A DNA stretch of 42,934 nucleotides from Ferrimonas sediminum (GCF_900100175.1 NZ_FNEM01000025.1:1-42934); one strand, 5' to 3'. Positions 8,372 to 16,383 are shown, counted from the stretch's first letter. Translations and numbers: made by a program. Notes: generated from the letters alone by a model not told the origin.

Positions 8372-8377
8372 GGGGTG
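8357..8377 (-). terminator. Hairpin after tyrR, possible terminator without a clear U tract
   Basis: Perfect 8-bp arms CACCCCTG and CAGGGGTG enclose a 5-nt loop, 21 nt after the tyrR stop codon. What follows on the minus strand is only moderately U-rich (ATCTTCTTCCC), so termination may be inefficient and tyrR transcripts may run on into hppD. Confidence 0.45.
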
Positions 8378-8397
8378 GCATTTGTATTTCTAGTCAA

Positions 8398-9945
8398 TTA
8401 CTTACGTTTTTTTCCGATGCTGTATTCACGCAATTTATTGGCAATGGCAGTGTGGGACACGCCCAGTTTTTTGGCCAATTGACGGGTACTGGGGTAGGCG
8501 GGATAGAGCCGACGCAACAGGCTGGACTCAAACTGCTTTACTGCCTGCTCCAGGGACCCTTCAAACTCCTGATCAAAATAACCAAAGCCCTCGGTCCAGG
8601 CGGGGAGCCTCAGATCCTCCGGCTGCAGCTCTCCCATGCCTTCGGCCATGGACACCGCCCGAAAGATGGCATTCTTAAGTTGACGCACATTCCCGGGCCA
8701 GGCGTAGTTACGAATGTAATCGCGACACTCGCCAGAGAGCTGGCGGGCCGTGCTGGCCAACTGCTGGCTGTAGTGCTCCAGAAACAGCTCCGCCAGCGGC
8801 ACGATGTCACTGGGGCGCTCCCGCAGCGGCGGCAGCATCAGGTTGAGAACATTGATGCGATAGTAGAGATCTTCACGGAATTGGCCCTGCTGGCACAGAT
8901 CGGACAGATCCCGCTGACTGGCACAGATGATGCGTACGTCCACGGCAATCTCTTCATCGTCCCCCACCCGGCGAAAACAGCCATCCTGAATAAAGCGCAG
9001 CAGCTTTACCTGCAGCTGGGCCGACATGTCGGCCACCTCATCAAGAAAAATGGTGCCGCCATCTGCTTGCTCGATGACGCCCTTCTTCACCGGCTGACCC
9101 GGGGCCGAGGCAAAGCCAAACAGTTCACTCTCGGCCACGGCATCGGGCAGGGAGGCACAGTTGATCACCACAAAGGGCTTCTCGGCACGCAGACTGGCGT
9201 CGTGGCACGCCCTGGCCATGAGCTCCTTGCCGGTGCCGGTTTCGCCGCTGATCAACAGTGGCGCTTCCAGTTGGGCCATGCGACGGGCCTGATCCAGTAC
9301 CGCCTTCATCTTGTCGCTCTGAGCCAGAACGGTATCAAAGCCAGTCAGCTGATTGCGCAAGGCGTTGAACTGCTTACCGACACGGGAGGGGGATTTCAAC
9401 ACCACCACGGCCCCTGCCAGCGAGGTCTCTTCATGGTTGCCCTCCGGCAGATGAATCGGGAACATCTCCGCCAGGTAGTCGCTGCTTTGCACCTGCACCC
9501 GAATCGCCTGGGGCAGGACTTCGTCGCTCTGCAGCCAGCGCTGAAAGCCAAAACCCTGAACCCAGTTACTCAGGGGCTGATTCAGCACCTCTTCCCGAGG
9601 GGTGCCCAATACCGCCACCGCAGAATCGTTGGCCATGGTCACCTTAAGGCGGGTATCGATGGACAATACCGCATCCGGCAGGGTGCTCAACAACGTCTCC
9701 AGAGCGTAGTGCTCTCGCTCAGAAGGCATAAAGGGAACGGTGCGTACATCCTTTACGGCTTCGATTTTACGCAGGATGGGCAGCAACACGCTGAGTTCGT
9801 CAAAACTCAGCTCCGGCAGCTGCAGATAGATGTAGCCCTGACTTTCCGCGTCGATGGCATTGACGTTGATCTGGTGCTGCTCCAGCACTTCCAGTATCTC
9901 CCGGGCCAATCCGATGCGGTCGTCACAACTGACTTCCAAGCGCAT
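8398..9945 (-). CDS. tyrR: TyrR, transcriptional regulator of aromatic amino acid metabolism
   Basis: 515 residues against 513 in E. coli. Domains in order are an N-terminal ACT-type domain (MRLEVSCDDRIGLAREILEV), a PAS domain (about 78-180), an AAA+ domain with Walker A GETGTGK (234-240) and Walker B GGTIFLDE (296-303), and a C-terminal helix-turn-helix (RQLAKKLGVSHTAIANKLREY). The sigma54-contacting GAFTGA loop is absent; the segment reads ELFGFASAPGQ. This is as expected for TyrR, which works with sigma70. The ATG at 9945 matches the E. coli start and follows AGGA. It is presumed to sense Tyr/Phe and control the flanking catabolic genes. Confidence 0.95.
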   Translation of the reverse strand: MRLEVSCDDRIGLAREILEVLEQHQINVNAIDAESQGYIYLQLPELSFDELSVLLPILRKIEAVKDVRTVPFMPSEREHYALETLLSTLPDAVLSIDTRLKVTMANDSAVAVLGTPREEVLNQPLSNWVQGFGFQRWLQSDEVLPQAIRVQVQSSDYLAEMFPIHLPEGNHEETSLAGAVVVLKSPSRVGKQFNALRNQLTGFDTVLAQSDKMKAVLDQARRMAQLEAPLLISGETGTGKELMARACHDASLRAEKPFVVINCASLPDAVAESELFGFASAPGQPVKKGVIEQADGGTIFLDEVADMSAQLQVKLLRFIQDGCFRRVGDDEEIAVDVRIICASQRDLSDLCQQGQFREDLYYRINVLNLMLPPLRERPSDIVPLAELFLEHYSQQLASTARQLSGECRDYIRNYAWPGNVRQLKNAIFRAVSMAEGMGELQPEDLRLPAWTEGFGYFDQEFEGSLEQAVKQFESSLLRRLYPAYPSTRQLAKKLGVSHTAIANKLREYSIGKKRK

Positions 9946-10013
9946 AAAAGGGTTCCTAACTGACTGTTCACTAATGGACACATCATACCCTTTACCGTCT
10001 TGGGTGACCACGG

Positions 10014-10031
10014 TGTCAGTATTTGTTTACA
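10014..10031 (-). promoter_or_regulatory. TyrR-box-like site upstream of tyrR
   Basis: TGTCAG, six bases, TTTACA agrees with the TyrR box at 10 of 12 positions. It lies about 70 nt before the tyrR start, in the short intergenic region after the phhB terminator. This fits autoregulation, which is known for E. coli tyrR. Confidence 0.45.
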
Positions 10032-10042
10032 AAATTGGCGCA

Positions 10043-10069
10043 CAAAAAAGCGCCGCTTTAGGCGGCGCT
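10043..10069 (-). terminator. Rho-independent terminator after phhB
   Basis: On the minus strand AGCGCCGC and GCGGCGCT form an 8-bp GC-rich stem with a 5-nt loop, followed by a run of T. It ends the megL-phhA-phhB transcript and separates it from tyrR. Confidence 0.9.
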
Positions 10070-10106
10070 GTCTAGCACGGTGTGCTGGAGCGAAGGCGCG
10101 AACAGG

Positions 10107-10445
10107 CTAGTCCAGCTGCTGATCGGTCTTGGCCGCCATGATGAAGTCGTTGCGGTGCAACCCCGAGATGGCGTGGGTCCACCAGGTGACGGTGACTTTG
10201 CCCCACTCAAGCAAAATGCCGGGATGATGAAACTCCGCTTCGGCCAGCTCCGCCACCTTGTTGGCAAAGGCCCAGGCCAGCTTGAAGTTCTTAAAGGTGT
10301 ACACTCGCTCCAACTGCATGACACCATCGCGCACTTCGGTATGCCAGTCGGGGATCTGCGACAGCAACTGCCCCAGCTCTTGGTCACTGACCTGGGGAGC
10401 ACCCGCCTGGCAGGCTTCGCATTTCATTTGAGATAATTCAGACAT
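10107..10445 (-). CDS. phhB: 4a-hydroxytetrahydrobiopterin dehydratase (pterin-4a-carbinolamine dehydratase)
   Basis: A 112-residue protein of the PCD/DCoH family. It dehydrates the pterin carbinolamine made by phenylalanine hydroxylase and so regenerates the cofactor. The active-site block [16 protein letters not shown] (71-86) and His91 in WWTHAISGL are intact. The N-terminus has a CxxC pair (Cys9, Cys12) of unknown relevance. The ATG at 10445 follows AAGGAAA. It lies 15 nt after phhA and is followed by a strong terminator. The pairing with phhA is the standard catabolic arrangement. Confidence 0.95.
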   Translation of the reverse strand: MSELSQMKCEACQAGAPQVSDQELGQLLSQIPDWHTEVRDGVMQLERVYTFKNFKLAWAFANKVAELAEAEFHHPGILLEWGKVTVTWWTHAISGLHRNDFIMAAKTDQQLD

Positions 10446-10460
10446 TGTGTGGTTTCCTTT

Positions 10461-11252
10461 TTACACAGCTTGTTGTTTTGGCGGAAATTTAGCAGGGTGC
10501 AGGCCCAATTCCCGAGCCTGGGCCACCAGGGTCATCAAATCCAGGTTGGCGATGTCGAACAGGGCATCGATGTCATCCAGCACGTAATACAAAGGCTGCA
10601 TGATGTCGATGCGATAGGGCGTACGCAGGGCATCGATGACCGACATCGGCTGGCGCTCGGGTTTGTCCGACAGGGCGTAACGGGTCTCCCCGGGCGACGA
10701 CAAGATGCCGCCGCCATAGATGCGCAGTCCCTGGTCGGTGTTCACCAGCCCGAACTCGACGGTAAACCAATACAGCCGGGCCAGGTAGACCCGCTGCTGG
10801 GGCGTTGCCGCCAATCCCAGCTTTCCGTAAGTATGGGTGAAGTGGGCAAACGCCGGGTTGGTCAGCAGCGGACAGTGGCCAAAGATCTCGTGGAAGATAT
10901 CCGGCTCCTGCAGGTAATCGAACTCGGCCCGGTTACGGATGAAGGTGGCAACGGGAAACCGCTTCTGCGCCAGCAGCTCGAAAAAGTGCTGGAATGAGAT
11001 CAGTGCCGGCACCTGGGCGGTTTGCCAGCCCGTGGCCTGTTGCAGTACCTGATCCACTTCCGCCAGCTGGGGAATGCGGTCCAGGGGCAACGACAGCTGC
11101 TCCAGCCCCAGCAGGTATTCCGGGCAGGCCCGGCCTTCGATGCAACCGATCTGACGTTCGATCAATTCACTCCAGATCCGGTGTTCCTCATCGGGGTAAT
11201 GAATCACCCCCTGCGCGTCCGGCTGACGGGCGGTGTAGTTAGTTCCCTTCAT
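10461..11252 (-). CDS. phhA: Phenylalanine 4-monooxygenase
   Basis: A 263-residue monomeric-type bacterial phenylalanine hydroxylase. It uses iron and tetrahydropterin to convert Phe to Tyr. The predicted iron ligands are His121 and His126 (FHEIFGHCPLL) and Glu166 (WFTVEFGL). GGGILSSPGET, which shapes the active site in the family, is present. The ATG overlaps the megL stop in ATGA, so translation is probably coupled to the lyase gene. With phhB it feeds Tyr into the nearby homogentisate operon. Confidence 0.96.
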   Translation of the reverse strand: MKGTNYTARQPDAQGVIHYPDEEHRIWSELIERQIGCIEGRACPEYLLGLEQLSLPLDRIPQLAEVDQVLQQATGWQTAQVPALISFQHFFELLAQKRFPVATFIRNRAEFDYLQEPDIFHEIFGHCPLLTNPAFAHFTHTYGKLGLAATPQQRVYLARLYWFTVEFGLVNTDQGLRIYGGGILSSPGETRYALSDKPERQPMSVIDALRTPYRIDIMQPLYYVLDDIDALFDIANLDLMTLVAQARELGLHPAKFPPKQQAV

Positions 11253-12454
11253 GACACCTCCTCGGCCAGGCTGGCGGTTAACGGTGCCAACCCCTGCGTC
11301 AGATCCGCCAGCAGGTCATCGCAGTGCTCCAGACCGATGGAGAGACGAATCAAGGTGTCGGCAATGCCGGCTTTGGCCCGGTCATCATTGTCGTAGGTGG
11401 CGTGAGTCATGGAAGCCGGATGCTGCACCAGGGATTCGGCATCGCCCAGGCTGACCGCGATCTTGAACAGGGACAGACGATTGACGAAGGCCACCGCCTG
11501 CTCGAAATCGGCGTTCAGTTCCAGCGCCAACACGCCGCCGCCGGCTCGCATCTGGGTGCCAATCAAGGCCTTGCCCGGATGGCCATCCAGGCCGGGATAA
11601 TAGACCCGGGTGACGGCGGGATGGCGCTGCAGAAACTCTGCCACCACCTGAGCACTGGCGCTGTGGCGCTCCATGCGCAGCGCCAGGGTTTTCATGCCGC
11701 GCAGAATCAACCAGGCATCGTGGGGAGACAATACCCCGCCGATATCTTTAAGGCTACGGCTTCGAAGCAGCTCCAGGTGCACCTGGTCGGCGCACACCAC
11801 CCCGGCAATCACGTCGCCGTGGCCATTGAGGTATTTGGTGGCGCTGTGCAGAACGATGTCGATGCCCTGGACCTTAGGCTGCTGCAACAGCGGCGTCATG
11901 AAGGTGTTGTCCACCACCGAGATCAGCTGGTGCGCCCCGGCCAGTTTGGCCACAGTCTTCAGATCGTACACCGCCAGGTGAGGGTTCACCGGCGTCTCCA
12001 GCAGCAGCATGCGGGTATTGGGCCGAATGGCGGCACGGATGGCCTCGACATCGGAAAAGTCCACCGCGGTGACCTCGATGCCAAAACGCGGCAGCTGCTC
12101 ACTCACCAGAGAGTGAGTACAGCCATAGAGACAGGTGTTGCAGATAAGGTGGTCGCCCTGATCCAGCAGGCCCAGCAGCACCGCCGACACGGCCGCCATG
12201 CCACTGGCAAAGGCCACGGCACCGTCATAGCCTTCCAGTTCGGCCATGCGCCGCTCAAATTCGGCCACCGTCGGGTTGCCCAGGCGGGTATAAATGGGAC
12301 CGTCCTGCTCGCCGGCAAAGCGGGCAGAGCCGGTTTCGACTCGATCAAAAACAAAGGTGGCCGACTGGTACAGAGGTGACACCAGCGCCCCTTGAGGTTC
12401 CTGAAGATGGCCGGCATGGATCACCGCCGTCTCCGGATGCATCTTTGAAGCCAT
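11249..12454 (-). CDS. megL: Methionine gamma-lyase (Cys/Met PLP-dependent family)
   Basis: A 401-residue PLP enzyme. The PLP lysine is Lys207 in SATKYLNGHGD and Asp182 is in VVDNTF. The residue after Tyr110-Gly111 is Cys112 (LYGCT), the cysteine typical of methionine gamma-lyase; cystathionine lyases and synthases have Gly. The C-terminal VSLGDAESLVQHPASMTH is also characteristic. The expected reaction is L-Met to methanethiol, 2-oxobutyrate and ammonia. The ATG at 12454 follows GGGGAG; the open frame upstream is non-coding leader. It is the first gene of an operon with phhA and phhB. Confidence 0.88.
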   Translation of the reverse strand: MASKMHPETAVIHAGHLQEPQGALVSPLYQSATFVFDRVETGSARFAGEQDGPIYTRLGNPTVAEFERRMAELEGYDGAVAFASGMAAVSAVLLGLLDQGDHLICNTCLYGCTHSLVSEQLPRFGIEVTAVDFSDVEAIRAAIRPNTRMLLLETPVNPHLAVYDLKTVAKLAGAHQLISVVDNTFMTPLLQQPKVQGIDIVLHSATKYLNGHGDVIAGVVCADQVHLELLRSRSLKDIGGVLSPHDAWLILRGMKTLALRMERHSASAQVVAEFLQRHPAVTRVYYPGLDGHPGKALIGTQMRAGGGVLALELNADFEQAVAFVNRLSLFKIAVSLGDAESLVQHPASMTHATYDNDDRAKAGIADTLIRLSIGLEHCDDLLADLTQGLAPLTASLAEEVS

Positions 12455-12473
12455 GTTGCTTAACTCCCCGTAA

Positions 12474-12570
12474 TGCACCCTATATACGTTATTGTGGTGG
12501 GTGCAGGTTTCTCCCCCTAACATAATCCAGCCACCTGCCGGCAACACCTTTTCGCCTAAAAACCCACCAC
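12474..12570 (-). promoter_or_regulatory. megL leader with mutually exclusive pairing segments
   Basis: In mRNA order the segments are GTGGTGGG (12570-12563), TGCACCCACCAC (12505-12494) and GGGTGCA (12480-12474). The middle segment can pair with the first (8 bp) or with the third (7 bp), sharing its CCC. The third segment lies next to the GGGGAG ribosome binding site. This is inference from complementarity; the transcription start is unknown, so the first segment may not be transcribed. Confidence 0.3.
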
Positions 12571-12576
12571 TACGGT

Positions 12577-12594
12577 TGTAAATTATTTGTTACA
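12577..12594 (-). promoter_or_regulatory. TyrR box upstream of the megL-phhAB operon
   Basis: TGTAAATTATTTGTTACA matches TGTAAA-N6-TTTACA at 11 of 12 positions, the best match in the window. It lies about 123 nt before the megL start and overlaps the stop codon of the ycjF-like gene. TyrR/PhhR control of phenylalanine hydroxylase operons is known in other gammaproteobacteria. Confidence 0.6.
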
Positions 12595-13584
12595 TGACTG
12601 GCGTTCACGAGCCTGCCGCAGCGCCTTAGCCGACAATGACGTCAACTCGGACAATAGCTTGCCCTGCAGGGTCAGCAGCCTGGGTCTGGCTTCGGTCTGA
12701 GGCAGAGGTCGGCACAACTTCTGCGCCTGATACCCCAGCCGGGCGGTCAACAGCCCCGCCCCCATTCCCTGAGCCAGCCGGGCGGACAACTTACCGGTCA
12801 GTTCCGCCGACAGCATCTGACCGCCGAGATCCACCATCAACTCACTGCCACCGGCATAGATGAGGTTGTGCAGCATCTGTCGTACCAGAGACACCCGCCC
12901 CAGATAGCCGGGTTCCACGCCGTAGAGTTTGGCCAGCTCATCCAGCATGCGCTGGTTGCGCCACAGCATCAGCGCCATGTCCAGCATCGCCAGCGGACTC
13001 GCCGCCAACATCACCGCCGCCTGCGCCGAATAGCGATAGATGATCGCCTCCGCCTGCTTGTCCAGCGGTGCCACCACAGTCGACTCCGCCAGCGCCAGCA
13101 GTTCGGCGTCACTGTGATGATCCTGAACCCGGCTCTGCCACTGACGCCAGTTGTCATCACACTGCGGTGGCAGGGCCTGGCGAAGCTGGTCCAGCAACGG
13201 CGCCGCGGCGCCCATCTGCTGGCTGGTCAGCAGGGGCAGCAGTTGCTCCTGAAGATTGGCTCGTCCCCGTAGCTGCCTGAGCCGCAGCCACTCTTTGACG
13301 GTCAGACGCACCAACCCAGCCAGGGCCAGAGAGAAAAACAGGGCGTACAGGGCGAACAGCCACGGACTGGTGTGCCAGGACGCCTGCAGAGTCAGGCCAG
13401 CTTCGGCCAACACCAGGGCCAGGCCGCTGCCCAGCAGCACCTTGGTCCACAATCCCGCCCGGGCAGCCTTTGGTGGCTCAGTGGACAACAACGCCGAGTC
13501 CAACGGCTGATCTTCGGCCTCTTCAGGCAAGGCCTGCAACGGCTCCACCGCGTCAAACTCCCGGGATTCCTGAATCGGTTTCAT
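12583..13584 (-). CDS. ycjF: YcjF/TIGR01620 family inner membrane protein
   Basis: A 333-residue DUF697-type protein. A charged N-terminus is followed by two closely spaced membrane segments (about 45-100: VLLGSGLALVLAEAGL, then LFALYALFFSLALAGLV). A mostly helical cytoplasmic part follows, with a hydrophobic stretch around YSAQAAVMLAASPLAMLDM. The start at 13584 overlaps the ycjX stop in ATGA, and AGGAG lies 10 nt before it. Like its E. coli counterpart it follows ycjX, as part of the extended Psp regulon. Its molecular function is not established. Confidence 0.88.
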   Translation of the reverse strand: MKPIQESREFDAVEPLQALPEEAEDQPLDSALLSTEPPKAARAGLWTKVLLGSGLALVLAEAGLTLQASWHTSPWLFALYALFFSLALAGLVRLTVKEWLRLRQLRGRANLQEQLLPLLTSQQMGAAAPLLDQLRQALPPQCDDNWRQWQSRVQDHHSDAELLALAESTVVAPLDKQAEAIIYRYSAQAAVMLAASPLAMLDMALMLWRNQRMLDELAKLYGVEPGYLGRVSLVRQMLHNLIYAGGSELMVDLGGQMLSAELTGKLSARLAQGMGAGLLTARLGYQAQKLCRPLPQTEARPRLLTLQGKLLSELTSLSAKALRQARERQSCNK

Positions 13585-14978
13585 CGCATCTTGTCTCCTA
13601 ATAAAAACTGCAGTGCGTAGTCCAGTCTCATGTGGGGTAAGGCGCTGCCGGCCTCGCAAACGGGGGGTGAGAAGGGCCGGAAACGAAACCCCTGCTGTTG
13701 CCAGAACTGTCGCTCGGGCAACTGGGTGGGGACTTCACCGGGAAAACGCACACAGGACTCGCCATCCAGTGACTGGCCGGAGATCACTGCCACTGTACTT
13801 CCGCTGCGCTCCACCTGCCCCTGACGGGTGGCGTTGATAGCGCTGAGCACCAGGGTTTCCATCCGGGTGCCAAAGTAACGGGGCTGACGACGGCTGCCCT
13901 TCATCAGGTTATGCATTAACTGCAGCAGGTTGTGGTGCTGGTCTACGGTCACGTGATCCGCCTTGGTCGCCGCAAACAGCACCCGGTCAATCTTGGGCCG
14001 GAACAGCCGCCCCAGGGTGCTGCCGGGACCGTAGTGGAAGCTGTGGCTGAGAGCTTGCAACGTATGAGACAGCTGCTCGACCTGATCCCGGCCTTGATTC
14101 AGTGCCGTCAGGCAATCCACCAACACCACCTGACGATCCAAACGGGCAAAATAGTGGCGGAAGAAGGGCTTAACCACCTGATCGCAATAGGCGCTGTAAC
14201 GCTCGGTCAACCTCTGTATCAGCGGGCTGTCCTCGGCCAGGCTCGAGCGCATGGCCGGGGGCAACGGAAACCACTCCAGTACCGGGGCTCCCGCCAGTTC
14301 TCCGGGAAGCAGAGCCCGCCCCGGTTGCAACAGGCTGGCACCGCACTCGCGTTTGAGGGTCTGCAGCAGGCTGGCGTAGTCCCGGGCAACCTCGGCGATA
14401 ACGCCGTCGGTTTCGTCGCTGCTGAGCGCCGCCACCCGGGCACACCAGGACTGGGTTTGGGTTTTCCAGGCCGGTCGCTGCAACTGTTGCCAGATGGCAT
14501 CACTCCATTGGTCAAATGACTGCTGCAGCAAAGGCAGATCCAGCAACCACTCGCCAGGGTAATCGATGATATCCAGATACAGGGTCACCGGGCGACCAAT
14601 CTGCCCTGCCAGCCCCTTTTCCGGCAGGTAACGCAGTGCCAGTCGAATCTCACTGATGGTGCGGGTGGAGGGCGGCCACGACGGCGGCGTCTGCTGCAGG
14701 CAGTCCAGGGCGCCGGTGTAATCAAACGGCTGCAGGGTCAGATCGGGCTGGCGGGCAATGCGGGCACCGAGAAACCGCTGCTGCTCCATCACCTGCCAGG
14801 CCGGCAGAAGCTGTGATTCGCCGTGCAGAAGCTGATTCACCAGAGAGGTGATGAACGCGGTCTTTCCGGCTCCGGAGATGCCGGTCACCCCGAGACGGAC
14901 ATGGCGATCCAGTCCGCGCTGAGCGATCTCCTCCAGTTGATTACCTAGTTGTTTAACCCGGTGTTTTAAAGGATTCAT
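13581..14978 (-). CDS. ycjX: YcjX family P-loop NTPase
   Basis: 465 residues, the same length as E. coli YcjX. The P-loop GVTGISGAGKT is at 30-40, and YLDIIDYPGEWLLDLPLL later resembles a GTPase DxxG region. The family is a Psp-associated NTPase of unknown precise role in envelope stress. The ATG at 14978 gives the family length, although the ribosome binding site is poor; a longer open frame extends upstream without family support. It lies about 100 nt after pspC and overlaps ycjF. Confidence 0.92.
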   Translation of the reverse strand: MNPLKHRVKQLGNQLEEIAQRGLDRHVRLGVTGISGAGKTAFITSLVNQLLHGESQLLPAWQVMEQQRFLGARIARQPDLTLQPFDYTGALDCLQQTPPSWPPSTRTISEIRLALRYLPEKGLAGQIGRPVTLYLDIIDYPGEWLLDLPLLQQSFDQWSDAIWQQLQRPAWKTQTQSWCARVAALSSDETDGVIAEVARDYASLLQTLKRECGASLLQPGRALLPGELAGAPVLEWFPLPPAMRSSLAEDSPLIQRLTERYSAYCDQVVKPFFRHYFARLDRQVVLVDCLTALNQGRDQVEQLSHTLQALSHSFHYGPGSTLGRLFRPKIDRVLFAATKADHVTVDQHHNLLQLMHNLMKGSRRQPRYFGTRMETLVLSAINATRQGQVERSGSTVAVISGQSLDGESCVRFPGEVPTQLPERQFWQQQGFRFRPFSPPVCEAGSALPHMRLDYALQFLLGDKMR

Positions 14979-15049
14979 AGGCGTGTATCGTAATCCATGG
15001 CTTGGGTGACGTCGGCAGGGACCGAACCGACTCCCGTCAGAACGGCAAC

Positions 15050-15074
15050 GGTCCGGCTGCAGGGCAACCGGACC
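15050..15074. other. Hairpin between pspC and ycjX
   Basis: Perfect 7-bp GC arms GGTCCGG/CCGGACC with an 11-nt loop lie just after the pspC stop. There is no T run on either side, so it is more likely an mRNA stability or processing element than a terminator. It could lower ycjX expression relative to pspABC. Confidence 0.35.
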
Positions 15075-15082
15075 GGATTTCA

Positions 15083-15466
15083 TCAGAGGTTATTGATTTC
15101 TCGTTTCAGGTGGAAGGCGTCCGAGGTGACGTGTTTTTCCAACCGCCTGAGGCGCAGTTCCAGGTTTCGAAACCGGGTACTGACTTCGTTCATCGCCTTC
15201 TTGGGCGAATCCCCGGCCTGCCAGACCTTGGTCTTCAGCTCATTGTGATGGGTGCTGGTGGGGGTCACCCCTTTGTCCAGCAGCACCCAGGCGATGATGT
15301 ACAGCAGCAGGGGCAGACTGAAGACACCGGTCAGCAAGATGGCCGACAGAGTCACGATTCGAACCAGCCACACTTCCAGGTTGAAGTGCTCGGCCAGGCC
15401 GGCACAGACGCCAGCAACTTTGCCCTGATCCGGCAGACGCACCAATTGACGTTTCTCATGCTTCAT
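15083..15466 (-). CDS. pspC: Phage shock protein C
   Basis: 127 residues. The N-terminal PspC domain (KVAGVCAGLAEHFNLEVWLVRI) leads into a membrane segment (TLSAILLTGVFSLPLLLYIIAWVLL). A charged helical C-terminus (FRNLELRLRRLEKHV) follows. In the Psp system PspB and PspC sense inner membrane damage and relieve PspA inhibition of PspF. The start at 15466 has GGAGG 7 nt before it and overlaps the end of pspB by 11 nt. Confidence 0.95.
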   Translation of the reverse strand: MKHEKRQLVRLPDQGKVAGVCAGLAEHFNLEVWLVRIVTLSAILLTGVFSLPLLLYIIAWVLLDKGVTPTSTHHNELKTKVWQAGDSPKKAMNEVSTRFRNLELRLRRLEKHVTSDAFHLKREINNL

Positions 15467-15698
15467 GTCGGGTCCTCCACTCCGGTGACTCCTGGTCAAG
15501 AATCGACTCCAGGGTGTCGATTCGCTCCCCCATCTTGTCGGCCCGGGTTAACAGCGCATTGAGCTGTTGATACTCTTCGTCGCTGAGCCCTTGTGCCAAC
15601 TGCTTCTTACTGCGGTAATGCAGGATGAGCCAGATGGGAGCCACGATTAACAAAAAGATAATCAGTGGCGCAATCAGTAAACCCATTAATTCTTCCAT
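15456..15698 (-). CDS. pspB: Phage shock protein B
   Basis: An 80-residue small membrane protein. One N-terminal transmembrane segment (LLIAPLIIFLLIVAPIWLILHY) is followed by a charged leucine-zipper-like helix (LNALLTRADKMGERIDTLESIL). It works with PspC as the membrane sensor of the Psp response. The ATG at 15698 follows GGAGGAG. It sits 16 nt after pspA and overlaps pspC. Confidence 0.95.
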   Translation of the reverse strand: MEELMGLLIAPLIIFLLIVAPIWLILHYRSKKQLAQGLSDEEYQQLNALLTRADKMGERIDTLESILDQESPEWRTRHEA

Positions 15699-15714
15699 TC
15701 CGACTCCTCCCTAA

Positions 15715-16383
15715 TTAGTCCTGCTTCTTCTTGAGCTTCTTCTTCATCTGCTCAAGTTCGTCGCTGATCTTCTCTTCCGCAGCCAGGGCGGCAAACTCAT
15801 CTTCCAGGCTGCGGGGCTGGGCCAGTTCATGGGCTTCCACTTCCGCCTCCAGGGTTTCTACCCGGCGCTCGTACTGTTCAAACTTCATCATGGCATCGTC
15901 GATCTTACCGGTGTCCAACTGGCGTTTCACATCCAGACGGGATGACGCGGTCTGCTTGCGCATAATGATGGTCTTCTGGCGAGCACGGGCATCGTTAAGC
16001 TTCTCCTGGAGCAGGTTGATCTCCTCCTTCAGGCGATCGATCTGCTCTTCAACATACACCAGCTCACGCTTCAGGGTCTCCACCAACTCAGCGCACTTCT
16101 GCTTTTCAATCAGTGCGGCCTTGGCCAGATCTTCACGATCCTTACCCAGTGCCAGTTCGGCTTTGCTCTGCCAGTCCTCGACCTGAGCTTCGGCCCGCTC
16201 GATGCGACGCATCGCCTCTTTCTTCTCTGCCAGCACTTTGGCAGAGGTGGAACGAACTTCAACCAGCGTGTCTTCCATCTCCTGAATGATGAGTCGTACC
16301 ATCTTTTCCGGATCTTCCGCTTTGTCCAGCAGGGCGCTGATGTTGGAGTTAACGATATCGGCAAATCTTGAAAAAATACCCAT
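15715..16383 (-). CDS. pspA: Phage shock protein A
   Basis: A 222-residue PspA/IM30 family protein, predicted almost entirely alpha-helical and coiled-coil. The conserved N-terminus MGIFSRFADIVNSNISALLDKAEDPEKM is present (first 20 residues shown to be typical). PspA binds and inhibits PspF in unstressed cells and, when released, assembles on damaged inner membrane (ESCRT-III superfamily). The ATG at 16383 follows AGAGGA. It is the first gene of the minus-strand psp operon, driven by a sigma54-type promoter. Confidence 0.97.
   Translation of the reverse strand: MGIFSRFADIVNSNISALLDKAEDPEKMVRLIIQEMEDTLVEVRSTSAKVLAEKKEAMRRIERAEAQVEDWQSKAELALGKDREDLAKAALIEKQKCAELVETLKRELVYVEEQIDRLKEEINLLQEKLNDARARQKTIIMRKQTASSRLDVKRQLDTGKIDDAMMKFEQYERRVETLEAEVEAHELAQPRSLEDEFAALAAEEKISDELEQMKKKLKKKQD

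Noticed and set aside
8353-9963. A 536-codon open frame on the plus strand opposite tyrR
   Set aside because: It mirrors a GC-rich coding sequence, has no family features and no ribosome binding site, and tyrR on the minus strand is unambiguous.
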